From a virus: 33,468 bases of DNA. Both the position numbers and the translations under genes were made by a program. The stretch spans positions 1 to 33,468 of the IMG/VR virus record IMGVR_UViG_3300046328_000237. One strand, given 5' to 3'. Positions 1 to 6,534 of this stretch are shown here, in pieces. The notes beneath the pieces are model-generated. The model made no database searches. It was not told the origin of the DNA and was given only the letters and a program-made list of their open reading frames with translations. Position 1 is the stretch's first letter. Each line of letters opens with the position of its first letter.

Positions 1-13
1 CTTTTAAATTCAT

Positions 14-853
14 TTAAAATAGTTTCCCGAAGGCTGCTAGCGCTTCTGCGTCCGACATATCGCCCCCTTCCCCGTTTCGTGCCTGCTGTAGGTAAGTATC
101 AAACTTACCGCTAAAAATTGTACTTAGCCTATTGTACTTGGCCATAAAATGCGAGCCAGTCCAAGTCGATGCGGTAAAATTTATAACCTCTTTCGCTTCT
201 TCTACCGTAAACCCTTCCTTGAGTCTGGCCCTAATTTCTTTAAAGTTTGATTCTACCAGCTTTAGCGTCCTGTTATTTTTTTCATTAAAGAAATTTACTA
301 TCTCCTCTTCTGGCTTAGCTTGTTTTTGTTTAGGTGCGCTAATGGTCTTAGTTTTTTCTGGGGCAGGGGTGCAGGCTTCTAAGTTGGAAGAATTATGGTT
401 TCCCCTTGCATCCCCTTCCTTATCCTTATCCTTATCCTTATCCTTATCCTTATCCTTATCCTTATCCTGTAGTGTACCACTACTCTTCCTCGTCTGTACC
501 CATACAGTAGGGGTACTGTTAGTTTCTATCCCATGGTATTTTAAAGACTTCAGTACTCCTATATGAGCATTACACCCCTCTTTAAGCCCTTCTGGGTACT
601 GGAAGCGAATAAACTTCGGCAGGTACCATATCTCATCGCTAACAACGATAACCCTTTCCCCGAAATGTTTTAGGGTACTCTGTTTATCGAGTAACGCACC
701 TATACTAAAAGACGCTAGCTTAAAGTTAACTTTCCAGACTCCAGCGCAGTCGCAGTTATCGAGCATATACAGGTAAAGCATTTTAAGCGAAGGCTCTAGC
801 TCTAAAAACCATTCGTCTTTCCATTTATCAGTATCAGTAAACCGCTTTCCCAT
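14..853 (-). CDS. Phage replication initiator / replisome organiser
   Basis: 279 aa. The N-terminal ~110 residues (Trp-rich WKDEWFLELEP start, then LYLYMLDNCDCAGVW) look like the winged-helix DNA-binding domain of phage replisome organisers. Residues about 185-265 match the conserved C-terminal domain of phage replication proteins (Phg_2220_C/TIGR02220 type: EEIVNFFNEK, ARLKEGFTVEEA, then KYNRLSTIFSGKFDTYL). Between them is a charged linker with eight Asp-Lys pairs. Family members bind the origin and load helicase; no helicase gene is visible here. The ATG is preceded by a G-rich SD (GGGGGG, four bases before the ATG). The gene is divergent from the early operon and lies behind a structured leader. 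After its stop an ATG at 13-11 could open another minus-strand gene that leaves the window. Function is inferred from domain resemblance. Confidence 0.75.
   Translation of the reverse strand: MGKRFTDTDKWKDEWFLELEPSLKMLYLYMLDNCDCAGVWKVNFKLASFSIGALLDKQSTLKHFGERVIVVSDEIWYLPKFIRFQYPEGLKEGCNAHIGVLKSLKYHGIETNSTPTVWVQTRKSSGTLQDKDKDKDKDKDKDKDKEGDARGNHNSSNLEACTPAPEKTKTISAPKQKQAKPEEEIVNFFNEKNNRTLKLVESNFKEIRARLKEGFTVEEAKEVINFTASTWTGSHFMAKYNRLSTIFSGKFDTYLQQARNGEGGDMSDAEALAAFGKLF
418..468. repeat. Hexanucleotide tandem repeat (CCTTAT, 8.5 copies)
   Basis: Eight perfect CCTTAT units plus CCT. On the minus strand this reads AAGGAT and encodes alternating Lys-Asp residues in the linker of the replication initiator. 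The unit is six bases, so gain or loss of copies keeps the frame and only changes linker length by two residues. The antisense Leu-Ser open frame here is a shadow of the repeat. Confidence 0.95.
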
Positions 854-868
854 TAATCCCCCCGTGAT

Positions 869-921
869 AAAAGAAGCCTCCCTAACTTCCCATTTCTGGG
901 GTCGTACAAGTTAGAGGAGGC
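869..921 (-). terminator. Long stem-loop with U-tract: attenuator candidate upstream of the initiator
   Basis: Arms 876-888 and 908-921 form 13 pairs with a single bulged base (A915). An inner CCCA/TGGG stem (889-892 / 897-900) closes a TTTC loop, leaving a seven-base bulge at 901-907. Read on the minus strand the stem is followed at once by TTCTTTT, as in an intrinsic terminator, and lies about 15 bases before the SD and ATG of the replication initiator. Acting as an attenuator is an inference; pairing is directly visible. Confidence 0.6.
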
Positions 922-973
922 GTATGGCGCTATGGCCGACTAAAGTAAATCTATGTTAAGGTACGACCCTTAA
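876..973 (-). ncRNA. Structured leader with loop-bulge (kissing) complementarity
   Basis: A second hairpin, TTAAGG (956-961) with CCTTAA (968-973), exposes a six-base loop TACGAC (962-967). That loop is exactly complementary to GTCGTA (901-906), the bulge of the 13-bp stem-loop at 876-921; the match extends to seven bases if G961 is freed. On the minus strand the order is small hairpin, large hairpin, U-tract, SD, initiator ATG. This looks like a leader RNA whose tertiary contact could stabilise or disrupt the terminator-like stem. A double-stranded DNA role (origin) is the main alternative. Confidence 0.5.
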
Positions 974-986
974 GTATTCAGAAAAT

Positions 987-995
987 AATTTACCA
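987..995 (-). promoter_or_regulatory. Candidate extended -10 promoter for the replication initiator
   Basis: On the minus strand TGG is followed by TAAATT, an extended -10-like element; a -35 is poor. The predicted start, about seven bases downstream near 980, would begin the transcript just before the 973-956 hairpin, giving a leader of about 125 bases that contains both stem-loops. Weak as a motif alone; supported by position. Confidence 0.35.
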
Positions 996-1069
996 GAGCT
1001 TAATTCTCGCTTAAGATATCTGTAAAGATTACTTTAATGCTGAAAGAAAATATTAGAAATTGCTTTTAC

Positions 1070-1102
1070 TGATATACTCCTCCGAAACTAAAAGACTCGG
1101 AG
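1070..1102 (+). promoter_or_regulatory. Early promoter (TGA-TATACT) with inverted repeat over the start and SD
   Basis: TGA at 1070-1072 followed by TATACT (1073-1078) is a good extended -10. Two bases later an inverted repeat CTCCGA (1080-1085) / TCGGAG (1097-1102) begins. Its right arm contains the SD (GGAG) of the gene at 1110, and its left arm covers the expected start site near 1085. It could be an operator. The -35 is not recognisable. Confidence 0.5.
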
Positions 1103-1109
1103 TATCTGT

Positions 1110-1307
1110 ATGGTAGAAATTTTAATTTGTGATAAATGTAAATGCGAATACGAGCTTTACTACGACGATAATAATACGGTAGTTTCTTCTACCAAGTGTA
1201 AATGTAGCCGAAAGATTAAAAAAATAAATAGTCTAAAGATATTAGACTATGCTCTTAAAAAAATAGGAAGGTTTAAAAATGAAAAATCTCGTAAGCGCTT
1301 TAATTAA
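1110..1307 (+). CDS. Small Zn-ribbon-like protein, first gene of the early operon
   Basis: 65 aa. Residues 7-12 are CDKCKC and residues 30-32 are CKC, so two cysteine clusters could hold a zinc ion; the rest is Lys/Arg-rich (pI clearly basic), which suggests nucleic-acid contact. The start has a GGAG SD seven bases upstream. The gene overlaps the next one (ERF) by 29 bases, so the two are likely co-translated. No family recognised. Being first after the promoter suggests an immediate-early role, but this is inference. Confidence 0.65.
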   Translation: MVEILICDKCKCEYELYYDDNNTVVSSTKCKCSRKIKKINSLKILDYALKKIGRFKNEKSRKRFN

Positions 1308-1839
1308 GTTTCAGAAAGCTGTACCAGTAATCCCTAAGAATAAGATTAACCCCCATTATAAAAGCTACTATGCGGAGCTATCGACTGTTATAGACGTATG
1401 CGCTCCAGTTATGAATGCGAATGGACTCGCCATAACTCAAACGCTGGGAGCCTCTTTAGACCTAGGGAATACTCTTACTACTAGACTATGGCATGAGTCG
1501 GGGGAGTGTATCGACTCGACGGTTATGCTTCCTGCCATACCAGAGCCCCAGAAACTAACTGCTGCCATTACTTATCTCAGACGAGCGCAGTACCTTGGCG
1601 TACTAGGGCTAGTAGCTGAAGACGACGAGGACGGTAACGACGCTCCTGAGAAGAAGCCTACCTATGAAAATAACCCAGCAGGTAGAGCGGTAGCTAACCT
1701 ACCTAGTAATAGCTCTCCTACAGAGCAGCAGAGTAAAGCTATATATGCTATCAGTATGAAGAATGGGATTAACCCTATACCTAAATTTAAAACATCTAAA
1801 GAAGCAGCAGACTGGATTACCCAGCAGAATAAAAAATAA
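1279..1839 (+). CDS. erf: ERF-family single-strand annealing recombinase
   Basis: 186 aa. The N-terminal ~120 residues carry the ERF family signature: YKSYYAELSTVIDVCAPVMNANGL, followed by the strand with TTRLWHESGE and the TAAITYLRRAQYLGVLGLVAEDDEDGN block. ERF proteins anneal complementary strands, typically with a phage exonuclease and SSB, for recombination-dependent replication. The C-terminal part (after about 125) is a linker plus a short helical domain (EQQSKAIYAISMKNGI...ADWITQQ). The start has AGGAAGG 4-5 bases upstream. SSB follows 12 bases after the stop and a DEDDh-type nuclease lies further down the operon, forming a recombination set. Confidence 0.88.
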   Translation: MKNLVSALIKFQKAVPVIPKNKINPHYKSYYAELSTVIDVCAPVMNANGLAITQTLGASLDLGNTLTTRLWHESGECIDSTVMLPAIPEPQKLTAAITYLRRAQYLGVLGLVAEDDEDGNDAPEKKPTYENNPAGRAVANLPSNSSPTEQQSKAIYAISMKNGINPIPKFKTSKEAADWITQQNKK

Positions 1840-1851
1840 AGGATTATAATT

Positions 1852-2163
1852 ATGAATGAACTACGACTAGCGGGCCGGATTTATAGTATCAAGGCTATTG
1901 AGACTAAGACGGGTAAAGCTATGGTAGCCTATACCGTTACTACGTATACGAAGCAGGGGGAAGATAAAGAAGATAAGGCTCAGTTTCATAACTGCGTATC
2001 ATACGGTAATACTGCTGAGAATATTTTAAATAATATTAAGGACAGAGATAGCGTTATAGTCTTCGGCTACGTCGACCACTATAAAGATAAGAACGAAGTA
2101 CAGCGTACTCAGATGATTATCAATAGAGCTTATAATACTATCGTACCTGCGAAAGAAGCATGA
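1852..2163 (+). CDS. ssb: Single-stranded DNA-binding protein (OB fold)
   Basis: 103 aa. The start NELRLAGRIYSIK, central AQFHNCVSYGNTAENILNNIKDRDSVIVFGYVDHYKD and terminal QMIINRAYNTI follow the beta-strand pattern of a bacterial/phage SSB OB fold. It is shorter than cellular SSB and lacks the acidic C-terminal tip that recruits host repair proteins. Its stop overlaps the next start as ATGA. Together with ERF just upstream it protects and presents single strands for annealing and replication. Confidence 0.85.
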   Translation: MNELRLAGRIYSIKAIETKTGKAMVAYTVTTYTKQGEDKEDKAQFHNCVSYGNTAENILNNIKDRDSVIVFGYVDHYKDKNEVQRTQMIINRAYNTIVPAKEA

Positions 2164-2390
2164 GCTACGTAGAATTAAATATAAATGCTATTCTATATAG
2201 CTCAGTAGTTAATCTAATTAACAGGGAGCAGACCCTTGAATATAAACTCGACTTACTTACCGCTATCAGCATTACTTCTACAGATGAGGAAGTCTTCAAT
2301 ATCTGCGAAGGACTCAGAGATACTCTGGTACATCAAACCAGTAGTGAGACGGGGAAAGAAGGTAGCGAGTTATTACAAGGTATACCGTAA
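2160..2390 (+). CDS. Hypothetical protein
   Basis: 76 aa, starting in the ATGA overlap with the SSB stop. The first ~55 residues are a plausible all-helical domain (LINREQTLEYKLDLLTAISITSTDEEVFNICEGL). The last ~20 residues are low-complexity polar and overlap a different frame that looks more protein-like. No family recognised. It may end as written, or join the +1 frame (2236-2460) as one protein. Confidence 0.5.
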   Translation: MSYVELNINAILYSSVVNLINREQTLEYKLDLLTAISITSTDEEVFNICEGLRDTLVHQTSSETGKEGSELLQGIP

Positions 2391-2460
2391 CGGTATAATC
2401 TTTACGAGGGTTAAAAGACGTAAAGAGGCTATGGAGTTAATGAGTAAGTATGCTTCCTAA
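2236..2460 (+). CDS. Hypothetical basic protein, TTG start
   Basis: 74 aa if read from TTG, which has AGGGAG seven bases upstream; an internal ATG at 2284 has no SD. The C-terminal 40 residues (VVRRGKKVASYYKVYRNG, then RVKRRKEAMELMSKYAS) are strongly basic and look like a small beta-hairpin plus helix nucleic-acid binder. The gene overlaps the previous frame by 155 bases and the next by 11. It is either a nested gene or the second half of a protein begun at 2160. Confidence 0.5.
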   Translation: MNINSTYLPLSALLLQMRKSSISAKDSEILWYIKPVVRRGKKVASYYKVYRNGIIFTRVKRRKEAMELMSKYAS

Positions 2461-3154
2461 TAATTATCTGGTAGTAGACCTAGAATATACTAATAAGGTA
2501 CCACTACTAGCAGAGCTTCTTACTGGGCATTTTCTTTTAGTAGACGAGAGCCTTCATATCGTAGACGAGTACAGCCTCCAGGTTAAGCCCCGTATCTGGG
2601 ACGACGAAGCGGATAAAGCAGCAGAGATACATAACATAGGATACGATAAAGCTAAACACTTTCCAGAATTCAGTAAGGCCATGGGCGACTTTAAAGACTG
2701 GCTAGCAGATATACCTAAATGCTTCTGGGTATCTCATTCTAACCGTACAATTTTTAGAGCTGCTGGTAATCTATCTACTAACGACTATCAGGTATTAGCT
2801 ACTTCCCTCTTCGACCTTAATTCTGCTCATTACGTACTTTACAGTAAATGCCCGACTCGATATATCCTTAGTACTCATTCAATGGCTTCATACTTAAAGT
2901 TACCATGCTCTTTAGATTTAGAGGGTATCGTTAACCACTATAAGATAGGAAGCTTTAAGCATCATGATGCGAGAGAGGACACGCTAGTTACGTATAAGAT
3001 ATTTAAAAACTTGATAGCTAATATTAACGTCGAAGAATTCCTGGACTATGAGAATTTTAGACTACGACCAGAGGTATTAAATGATAGACAAGTTACTACT
3101 AGACCTAAGAAAATCCCCAGAAAATTACAGAGAGATACTACCCTCCTTATTTAA
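2450..3154 (+). CDS. DEDDh-type 3'-5' exonuclease-like protein, altered motif II
   Basis: 234 aa. Motif I is DLE in LVVDLEYT (residues ~8-15), and motif III is HDAREDTL near residue 173-180, fitting HxAxxD of DEDDh exonucleases. The motif II region reads VSHSNRTIFRAAG: Asn and Phe are there but the expected metal-binding Asp after Phe is Arg. The fold and position after SSB suggest strand trimming with ERF and SSB. Without the second Asp activity is uncertain; another acidic residue may substitute. The 3' end overlaps the next gene by 74 bases, unusually long, so the C-terminal Lys/Arg-rich tail is constrained by two frames. Confidence 0.65.
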   Translation: MLPNNYLVVDLEYTNKVPLLAELLTGHFLLVDESLHIVDEYSLQVKPRIWDDEADKAAEIHNIGYDKAKHFPEFSKAMGDFKDWLADIPKCFWVSHSNRTIFRAAGNLSTNDYQVLATSLFDLNSAHYVLYSKCPTRYILSTHSMASYLKLPCSLDLEGIVNHYKIGSFKHHDAREDTLVTYKIFKNLIANINVEEFLDYENFRLRPEVLNDRQVTTRPKKIPRKLQRDTTLLI

Positions 3155-3482
3155 TAAGCTAGACCCTGATAAGAAATATCATAAAGAGTTAATCTGGTTA
3201 ATGGCCATACCTGCCAGTCTAATAAAAGACCTGCACCCTTTAGTTGTAAGCATAGTACATAGATTTACTCCAGAGCCTACTACTATAGGCGAGGTTATAG
3301 AGCTAACCATGAGTAGAAATAATTCCTTTCTAACTATGATAGACGGTAAAGAAGAATACTTACAGGTATCAGGGTACTACGGGCCTAAAGGGGATAAGGA
3401 GTATGCTATAGTTAACTACGTCGGAAAGCCTACCCATTGTTTTAAAGTACCATCTAGCCTACCTATAAAATGGGTATTCTAA
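3081..3482 (+). CDS. Hypothetical protein
   Basis: 133 aa, unrecognised. N-terminal half helical (LLLDLRKSPENYREILPSLF; HPLVVSIVHRF), C-terminal half beta-rich with SGYYGPKGDKEYAIVNYVG. It shares 74 bases with the exonuclease-like gene and its stop overlaps the next tiny gene as TAATG. Placement in the recombination/replication operon is the only clue to its role. Confidence 0.6.
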   Translation: MIDKLLLDLRKSPENYREILPSLFNKLDPDKKYHKELIWLMAIPASLIKDLHPLVVSIVHRFTPEPTTIGEVIELTMSRNNSFLTMIDGKEEYLQVSGYYGPKGDKEYAIVNYVGKPTHCFKVPSSLPIKWVF

Positions 3483-3604
3483 TGTTGCCTCTTACCAGGC
3501 TACTACTAATAATCTGGATTACTCTTCTAGCTTATCACTACGGTAAGATTATAGGAGTAACTAAAGGTACGGTTAATATATCGTGCCATAAGGCTTTTAA
3601 ATGA
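3482..3604 (+). CDS. Tiny single-span membrane protein (40 aa)
   Basis: 40 codons from the ATG in TAATG. Residues about 5-18 are hydrophobic (RLLLIIWITLLAYHYG) and suit one membrane span, followed by a short Lys/Cys-containing tail. It is joined to both neighbours: TAATG at its start and ATGA at its end. No family recognised. Coupling on both sides is the main support for translation. Confidence 0.55.
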   Translation: MLPLTRLLLIIWITLLAYHYGKIIGVTKGTVNISCHKAFK

Positions 3605-3795
3605 GTCGCTACCATGAGCAGAGAATAACTGTAGAGACCGAAGAAAATACTTACGACCATGGTAAGTTAACCACTATTAGCGTAAGCTCTGAAGAGACTA
3701 AGATAATTATAGACGCTCATTTAGTAGTGGAGTCTAACTCTAGGTACGCTTTTATAGCCCAGCTAAACGAGCTTATAGAAAGATGGGCCCTATGA
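3601..3795 (+). CDS. Hypothetical protein
   Basis: 64 aa. Beta-rich (QRITVETEENTYDHGKLTTISVSS, then TKIIIDAHLVVE) with a C-terminal helix (YAFIAQLNELIERWAL). ATGA overlap with the preceding gene and with the following one (at 3792). No function can be proposed from the sequence. Confidence 0.55.
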   Translation: MSRYHEQRITVETEENTYDHGKLTTISVSSEETKIIIDAHLVVESNSRYAFIAQLNELIERWAL

Positions 3796-4034
3796 ATATT
3801 AGCGGATACTGCCCGTACTGTAAGGTAAGCTTCGACGGGGATTTAGTTATAAACTACCCTAGAAGTCAAGGTAAGAGCTACGAGGAGATTTTAGAATACG
3901 CTCGCTGCTACGCTGGATTTACTGAGCATGGGTTAGATAATCGCTGGAGTAGGAAAATATCAATCTACTGTACAGACCGAGATAGGACTATAAGCTATCG
4001 CTGTCCAGACTGTAATAAAGAATGGGGGAGATAA
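3792..4034 (+). CDS. Zinc-ribbon protein
   Basis: 80 aa from the ATG at 3792, chosen because it forms an ATGA overlap with the previous stop; an ATG at 3783 would add three residues. CPYC near the N-terminus and CPDC near the C-terminus give a two-knuckle zinc ribbon spanning the protein, with a further Cys and Tyr-rich middle. Ribbons like this appear in phage regulators and transcription-binding proteins, but the partner is unknown. Confidence 0.6.
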   Translation: MNISGYCPYCKVSFDGDLVINYPRSQGKSYEEILEYARCYAGFTEHGLDNRWSRKISIYCTDRDRTISYRCPDCNKEWGR

Positions 4035-4420
4035 TGTTAGAGACTGTTAAAACCGATAGCGCTGGTAACGAGCTTAAGCTTTATGCTGGAGGGTTAGTAA
4101 CTCTTAAGCTAGCGCATGAGCAGAGGGAAAGAAATCTAGGGACTATTACTAGGTCTGTAGACGGCTCAGTATTTTATAATAAGCACGTAAAGGAAGTAGA
4201 GCATATCTACCGTAAGTTAAACGCATGGGGCTTTCATTATGCAGTACTGGAGTCTCTAGACCCAGCTACTACTATAAGAGTCATATCCGACGTTAAGGTA
4301 TATTCCATTAAAGCGAAAGAAGCTTTAGAGGTAGCTAAGTATTTACATTTTAAAAATGAAGGCTTTGAGAAGCAGGCCTTCGTAGAGTTAACTAAATTTA
4401 AAACTATGGGGTTAGTATGA
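4022..4420 (+). CDS. Hypothetical protein
   Basis: 132 aa. An internal ATG at 4034 overlaps the previous stop as TAATG and may be the true start, making it 128 aa. The middle contains KHVKEVEHIYRKLNAWGFHY and a predicted helical pair, with a strand-rich start (GGLVTLKL). Its stop overlaps the next start as ATGA. No family recognised. Confidence 0.6.
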   Translation: MGEIMLETVKTDSAGNELKLYAGGLVTLKLAHEQRERNLGTITRSVDGSVFYNKHVKEVEHIYRKLNAWGFHYAVLESLDPATTIRVISDVKVYSIKAKEALEVAKYLHFKNEGFEKQAFVELTKFKTMGLV

Positions 4421-5070
4421 ATTATGTAGCTGATACTGGTCTATGGAATGTTAAACCCATTAAGGAAGACGGTAAGGATACTGGTAATGATGGCTGGATA
4501 GTTTCGGCTTATGCCTGTAAGGCAGGGCTTCCTATAGAGGAGGATAAGCTTAGTGACACTTTCCAGAAGTTAAGACGCTCTAACTTTAGCATTATACCTA
4601 CAGAAAGATTACCAAACAAGAAAGAGCCTCCGTTATCGAGAGACGTTATCCTGGGCATGGTTTACTTTAACCTATTAGACGTAGACGATTTAATAGAGTC
4701 TGGCTGGTACTTCGGAGCTGTAGAGCCTCCTAAGTTTAATCTAGTAAAACTATTAAAGCAGTTATGGAAGCTACGAAAGGCTCACCGTAATACATTTTGG
4801 AAAGAGAATGGGTACGAGCAAGTATACCGACTAGCATACATGATACCATTTCAAGATAGAGCATTTCATTATATAAGAAGCGGCAAGAAGGCTCCTGTTA
4901 TTTACCGAATTATAGAATGGGTAGATAAAAAACAAGGCTCGGGTAGCGACTCAGGAGCCTTGATAAGATGGCTTAAGTACGATTTAAAACCAGACTCAGA
5001 AGTTTTTGAAAGGTATTTTAAATCAGGACACCCTATAGCCATAGCAGAGAAATATGATAAGACTATGTAA
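4417..5070 (+). CDS. Hypothetical early protein
   Basis: 217 aa. Residues ~1-60 are beta/loop with WNVKPIKEDGKDTGNDGW; the centre is helical and rich in Trp, Lys and Arg (LLKQLWKLRKAHRNTFWKENGYEQVYRLAYMIPFQDRAF), suggestive of nucleic-acid binding. The start is in an ATGA overlap; the end overlaps the HNH gene by 17 bases. I do not recognise the family; it could belong to replication or nucleotide metabolism. Confidence 0.6.
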   Translation: MNYVADTGLWNVKPIKEDGKDTGNDGWIVSAYACKAGLPIEEDKLSDTFQKLRRSNFSIIPTERLPNKKEPPLSRDVILGMVYFNLLDVDDLIESGWYFGAVEPPKFNLVKLLKQLWKLRKAHRNTFWKENGYEQVYRLAYMIPFQDRAFHYIRSGKKAPVIYRIIEWVDKKQGSGSDSGALIRWLKYDLKPDSEVFERYFKSGHPIAIAEKYDKTM

Positions 5071-5578
5071 GGTATGCAATAAAGAGCAGAGGCCAGAAAA
5101 TTCTTACCAATCTAAAAATGGTAAATTTAAAAACAGGTTATGTAATAACTGTATAGCAGACTACTACAGACTAAGAAATAAGCACGAAACAGAGGTACCA
5201 TTTAACAGAAGGCTATGCCAGTATGCTGAGCTATTCCAGCCAGAGGATACAGAGCTTAGAAGTAACGGGATTATAGACGGTATACTATGTAACCATGATG
5301 GCAGCATAGTCTTTAGTGTGTTTAATTCTGGGGCCACTAATTCTAAGGCAGGCACAATTCCCCAGAGAGTATCTTTAAAAGGTTACTGGGTATTCGACTT
5401 CTGCTACAGCCAGATTAAGACGCATAGGATAGTATGCGACGCTTTTAATGGTAGCGCTCCTATTGATAATCCTATCGTAAATCATATAGACTTTAATAAG
5501 CTAAATAACCATTACTCTAATCTTGAATGGTGCGACTACCAGTATAATAATTACCATGCAAGACAAAGGAATAAATGA
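5054..5578 (+). CDS. HNH endonuclease with N-terminal Cys knuckles
   Basis: 174 aa. CKVC (residues ~5-8) and CNNC (~31-34) form an N-terminal zinc knuckle. The HNH_3-like core near the C-terminus reads THRIVCDAFNG, then IVNHIDFNKLNNHYSNLEW, supplying the His/Asn/His residues of free-standing phage homing endonucleases. It sits between an unknown early gene and a lipoprotein gene, with short overlaps on both sides. These enzymes cut related genomes lacking the gene; the target is not visible. Confidence 0.85.
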   Translation: MIRLCKVCNKEQRPENSYQSKNGKFKNRLCNNCIADYYRLRNKHETEVPFNRRLCQYAELFQPEDTELRSNGIIDGILCNHDGSIVFSVFNSGATNSKAGTIPQRVSLKGYWVFDFCYSQIKTHRIVCDAFNGSAPIDNPIVNHIDFNKLNNHYSNLEWCDYQYNNYHARQRNK

Positions 5579-6117
5579 AACTTCTAACCCTACTTCTGCT
5601 GGTATCGTGTAATTATAGAGCCGAGGTATTAACCCCAGAGCTGCCAGCTCCAGCGCCTATTATCGAAGAAGAATTACAGATAGCCTCGATTAAGTTAACC
5701 CCTAAGTCGAGCCTTAGCTGGGTAGCAGACCTAACTAAGGTAGCTGCCTGCGTACTAACTAATAAAGATTTTATTAAAGAAGTATCTGCTATCGAGAAAT
5801 TCGACCTTAGTACTGCGACTGGTAAAGAGGTAGCTGCTGCTTATTCTAAGGGAGGTAGTTACGTTATCTCTACGTATAAGACTAAATCTCCCTGGTCTAA
5901 GGTAATAGCTACGACCTATAAGAGCGACCCTACTACCCTTTACTTAAACCTAAGACTTAACCCTAGACGTATGGAAGCTATGGTAAATACTATCGTTCAC
6001 GAAGTAGGGCATTTAAAGGGCTTCTCCCATGGAGATAATAGCTCAGTCGGTAAGGGTAAGACTGTTAACTACTGGGTCGGAGATATCGCAGAGAAGTACG
6101 TCAAGCTCTGTAATTAA
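5575..6117 (+). CDS. Secreted lipoprotein with metzincin-type zinc-protease motif
   Basis: 180 aa. The start is a short lipoprotein signal ending LLLVSC, with lipidation Cys at residue 12, then a Pro/Glu-rich linker. The motif HEVGHLKGFSH begins at residue 142 and fits HExxHxxGxxH: three His zinc ligands and the catalytic Glu. The rest is ~100 residues of mixed fold. It should be exported and anchored to a membrane of the envelope, acting on envelope or surface proteins. It is last in the early operon (ATGA with the HNH gene), so it would be made early rather than at lysis. Candidate roles are envelope remodelling or superinfection exclusion; both are inference. A Met-turn is not obvious. Confidence 0.7.
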   Translation: MKLLTLLLLVSCNYRAEVLTPELPAPAPIIEEELQIASIKLTPKSSLSWVADLTKVAACVLTNKDFIKEVSAIEKFDLSTATGKEVAAAYSKGGSYVISTYKTKSPWSKVIATTYKSDPTTLYLNLRLNPRRMEAMVNTIVHEVGHLKGFSHGDNSSVGKGKTVNYWVGDIAEKYVKLCN

Positions 6118-6148
6118 TTCTGGGTTAAGGTTACATAGTTAAATTTTA

Positions 6149-6199
6149 TGCTATACCTGTCCGATATACAGACTAGGAATAATCCTAACTATCGGAGGT
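6149..6199 (+). promoter_or_regulatory. Promoter with nested inverted repeats before the HTH gene
   Basis: TGC then TATACC (6149-6157) is an extended -10-like element. Four bases on, CCGATA (6161-6166) and TATCGG (6190-6195) form an outer inverted repeat enclosing TAGGA/TCCTA (6174-6178 / 6183-6187). The outer right arm runs into the SD GGAGGT (6194-6199). The layout resembles the 1070-1102 site: repeat just after the -10, right arm touching the SD. The following HTH protein is a candidate autoregulator. Confidence 0.45.
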
Positions 6200-6205
6200 A
6201 AACCC

Positions 6206-6523
6206 ATGAGTAAAGTTAAAAGAAAGACAGCCAAGAAAGTAACCCCAGAAATGCTCGGACGTATGAAGGCCATGCTAGGTAAAGGAGCTACTGCTTACCG
6301 CATAGCTAAAGACCTTAAGCTAACTCCTTCAGTAGCTAGTTATCATTTAAAGAAAATGAGTACTCCTGTAAGCTCTACAGCAGCTAATAAGGCCGTAAGG
6401 ATAATTGATACCTTCCCTAAAGAAAGCGCCATGTACAGGCTAGATAAAGAGATATCCGAGATAGAAGTTAAGCTAGAGCAGTATAAAAATGCTCGAAGTA
6501 TTCTAATGGAATTAAACGATTAA
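6206..6523 (+). CDS. Small HTH DNA-binding protein
   Basis: 105 aa. A helix-turn-helix is visible at about 15-50 (MLGKGATAYRIAKDLKLTPSVASYHLKK), like the MarR/Lrp-type or resolvase-type recognition helices, preceded by a Lys/Arg-rich N-terminus. The C-terminal third is a coiled coil (LDKEISEIEVKLEQYKNARSI) that may mediate dimerisation. A strong GGAGGT SD supports the start. It begins its own transcription unit with inverted repeats over the start site, so it is a candidate transcription regulator of the early-late switch or of itself. No specific family assigned. Confidence 0.7.
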   Translation: MSKVKRKTAKKVTPEMLGRMKAMLGKGATAYRIAKDLKLTPSVASYHLKKMSTPVSSTAANKAVRIIDTFPKESAMYRLDKEISEIEVKLEQYKNARSILMELND

Positions 6524-6534
6524 GGAGGTATTAA

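Noticed and set aside
1-13. Start of a further minus-strand gene (ATG at 13)
   Set aside because: Only four codons lie in the window, too little to support a feature.
418-468. CRISPR-like or iteron array
   Set aside because: Uniform six-base units without spacers and within a coding linker.
132-566. Plus-strand open frame with a Leu-Ser repeat
   Set aside because: It is antisense to the replication initiator and its repeat is the reverse reading of the Lys-Asp hexamer repeat; no SD.
854-1109. tRNA gene in the divergent region
   Set aside because: The stems do not form a cloverleaf, and no acceptor/TPsiC pattern was found.
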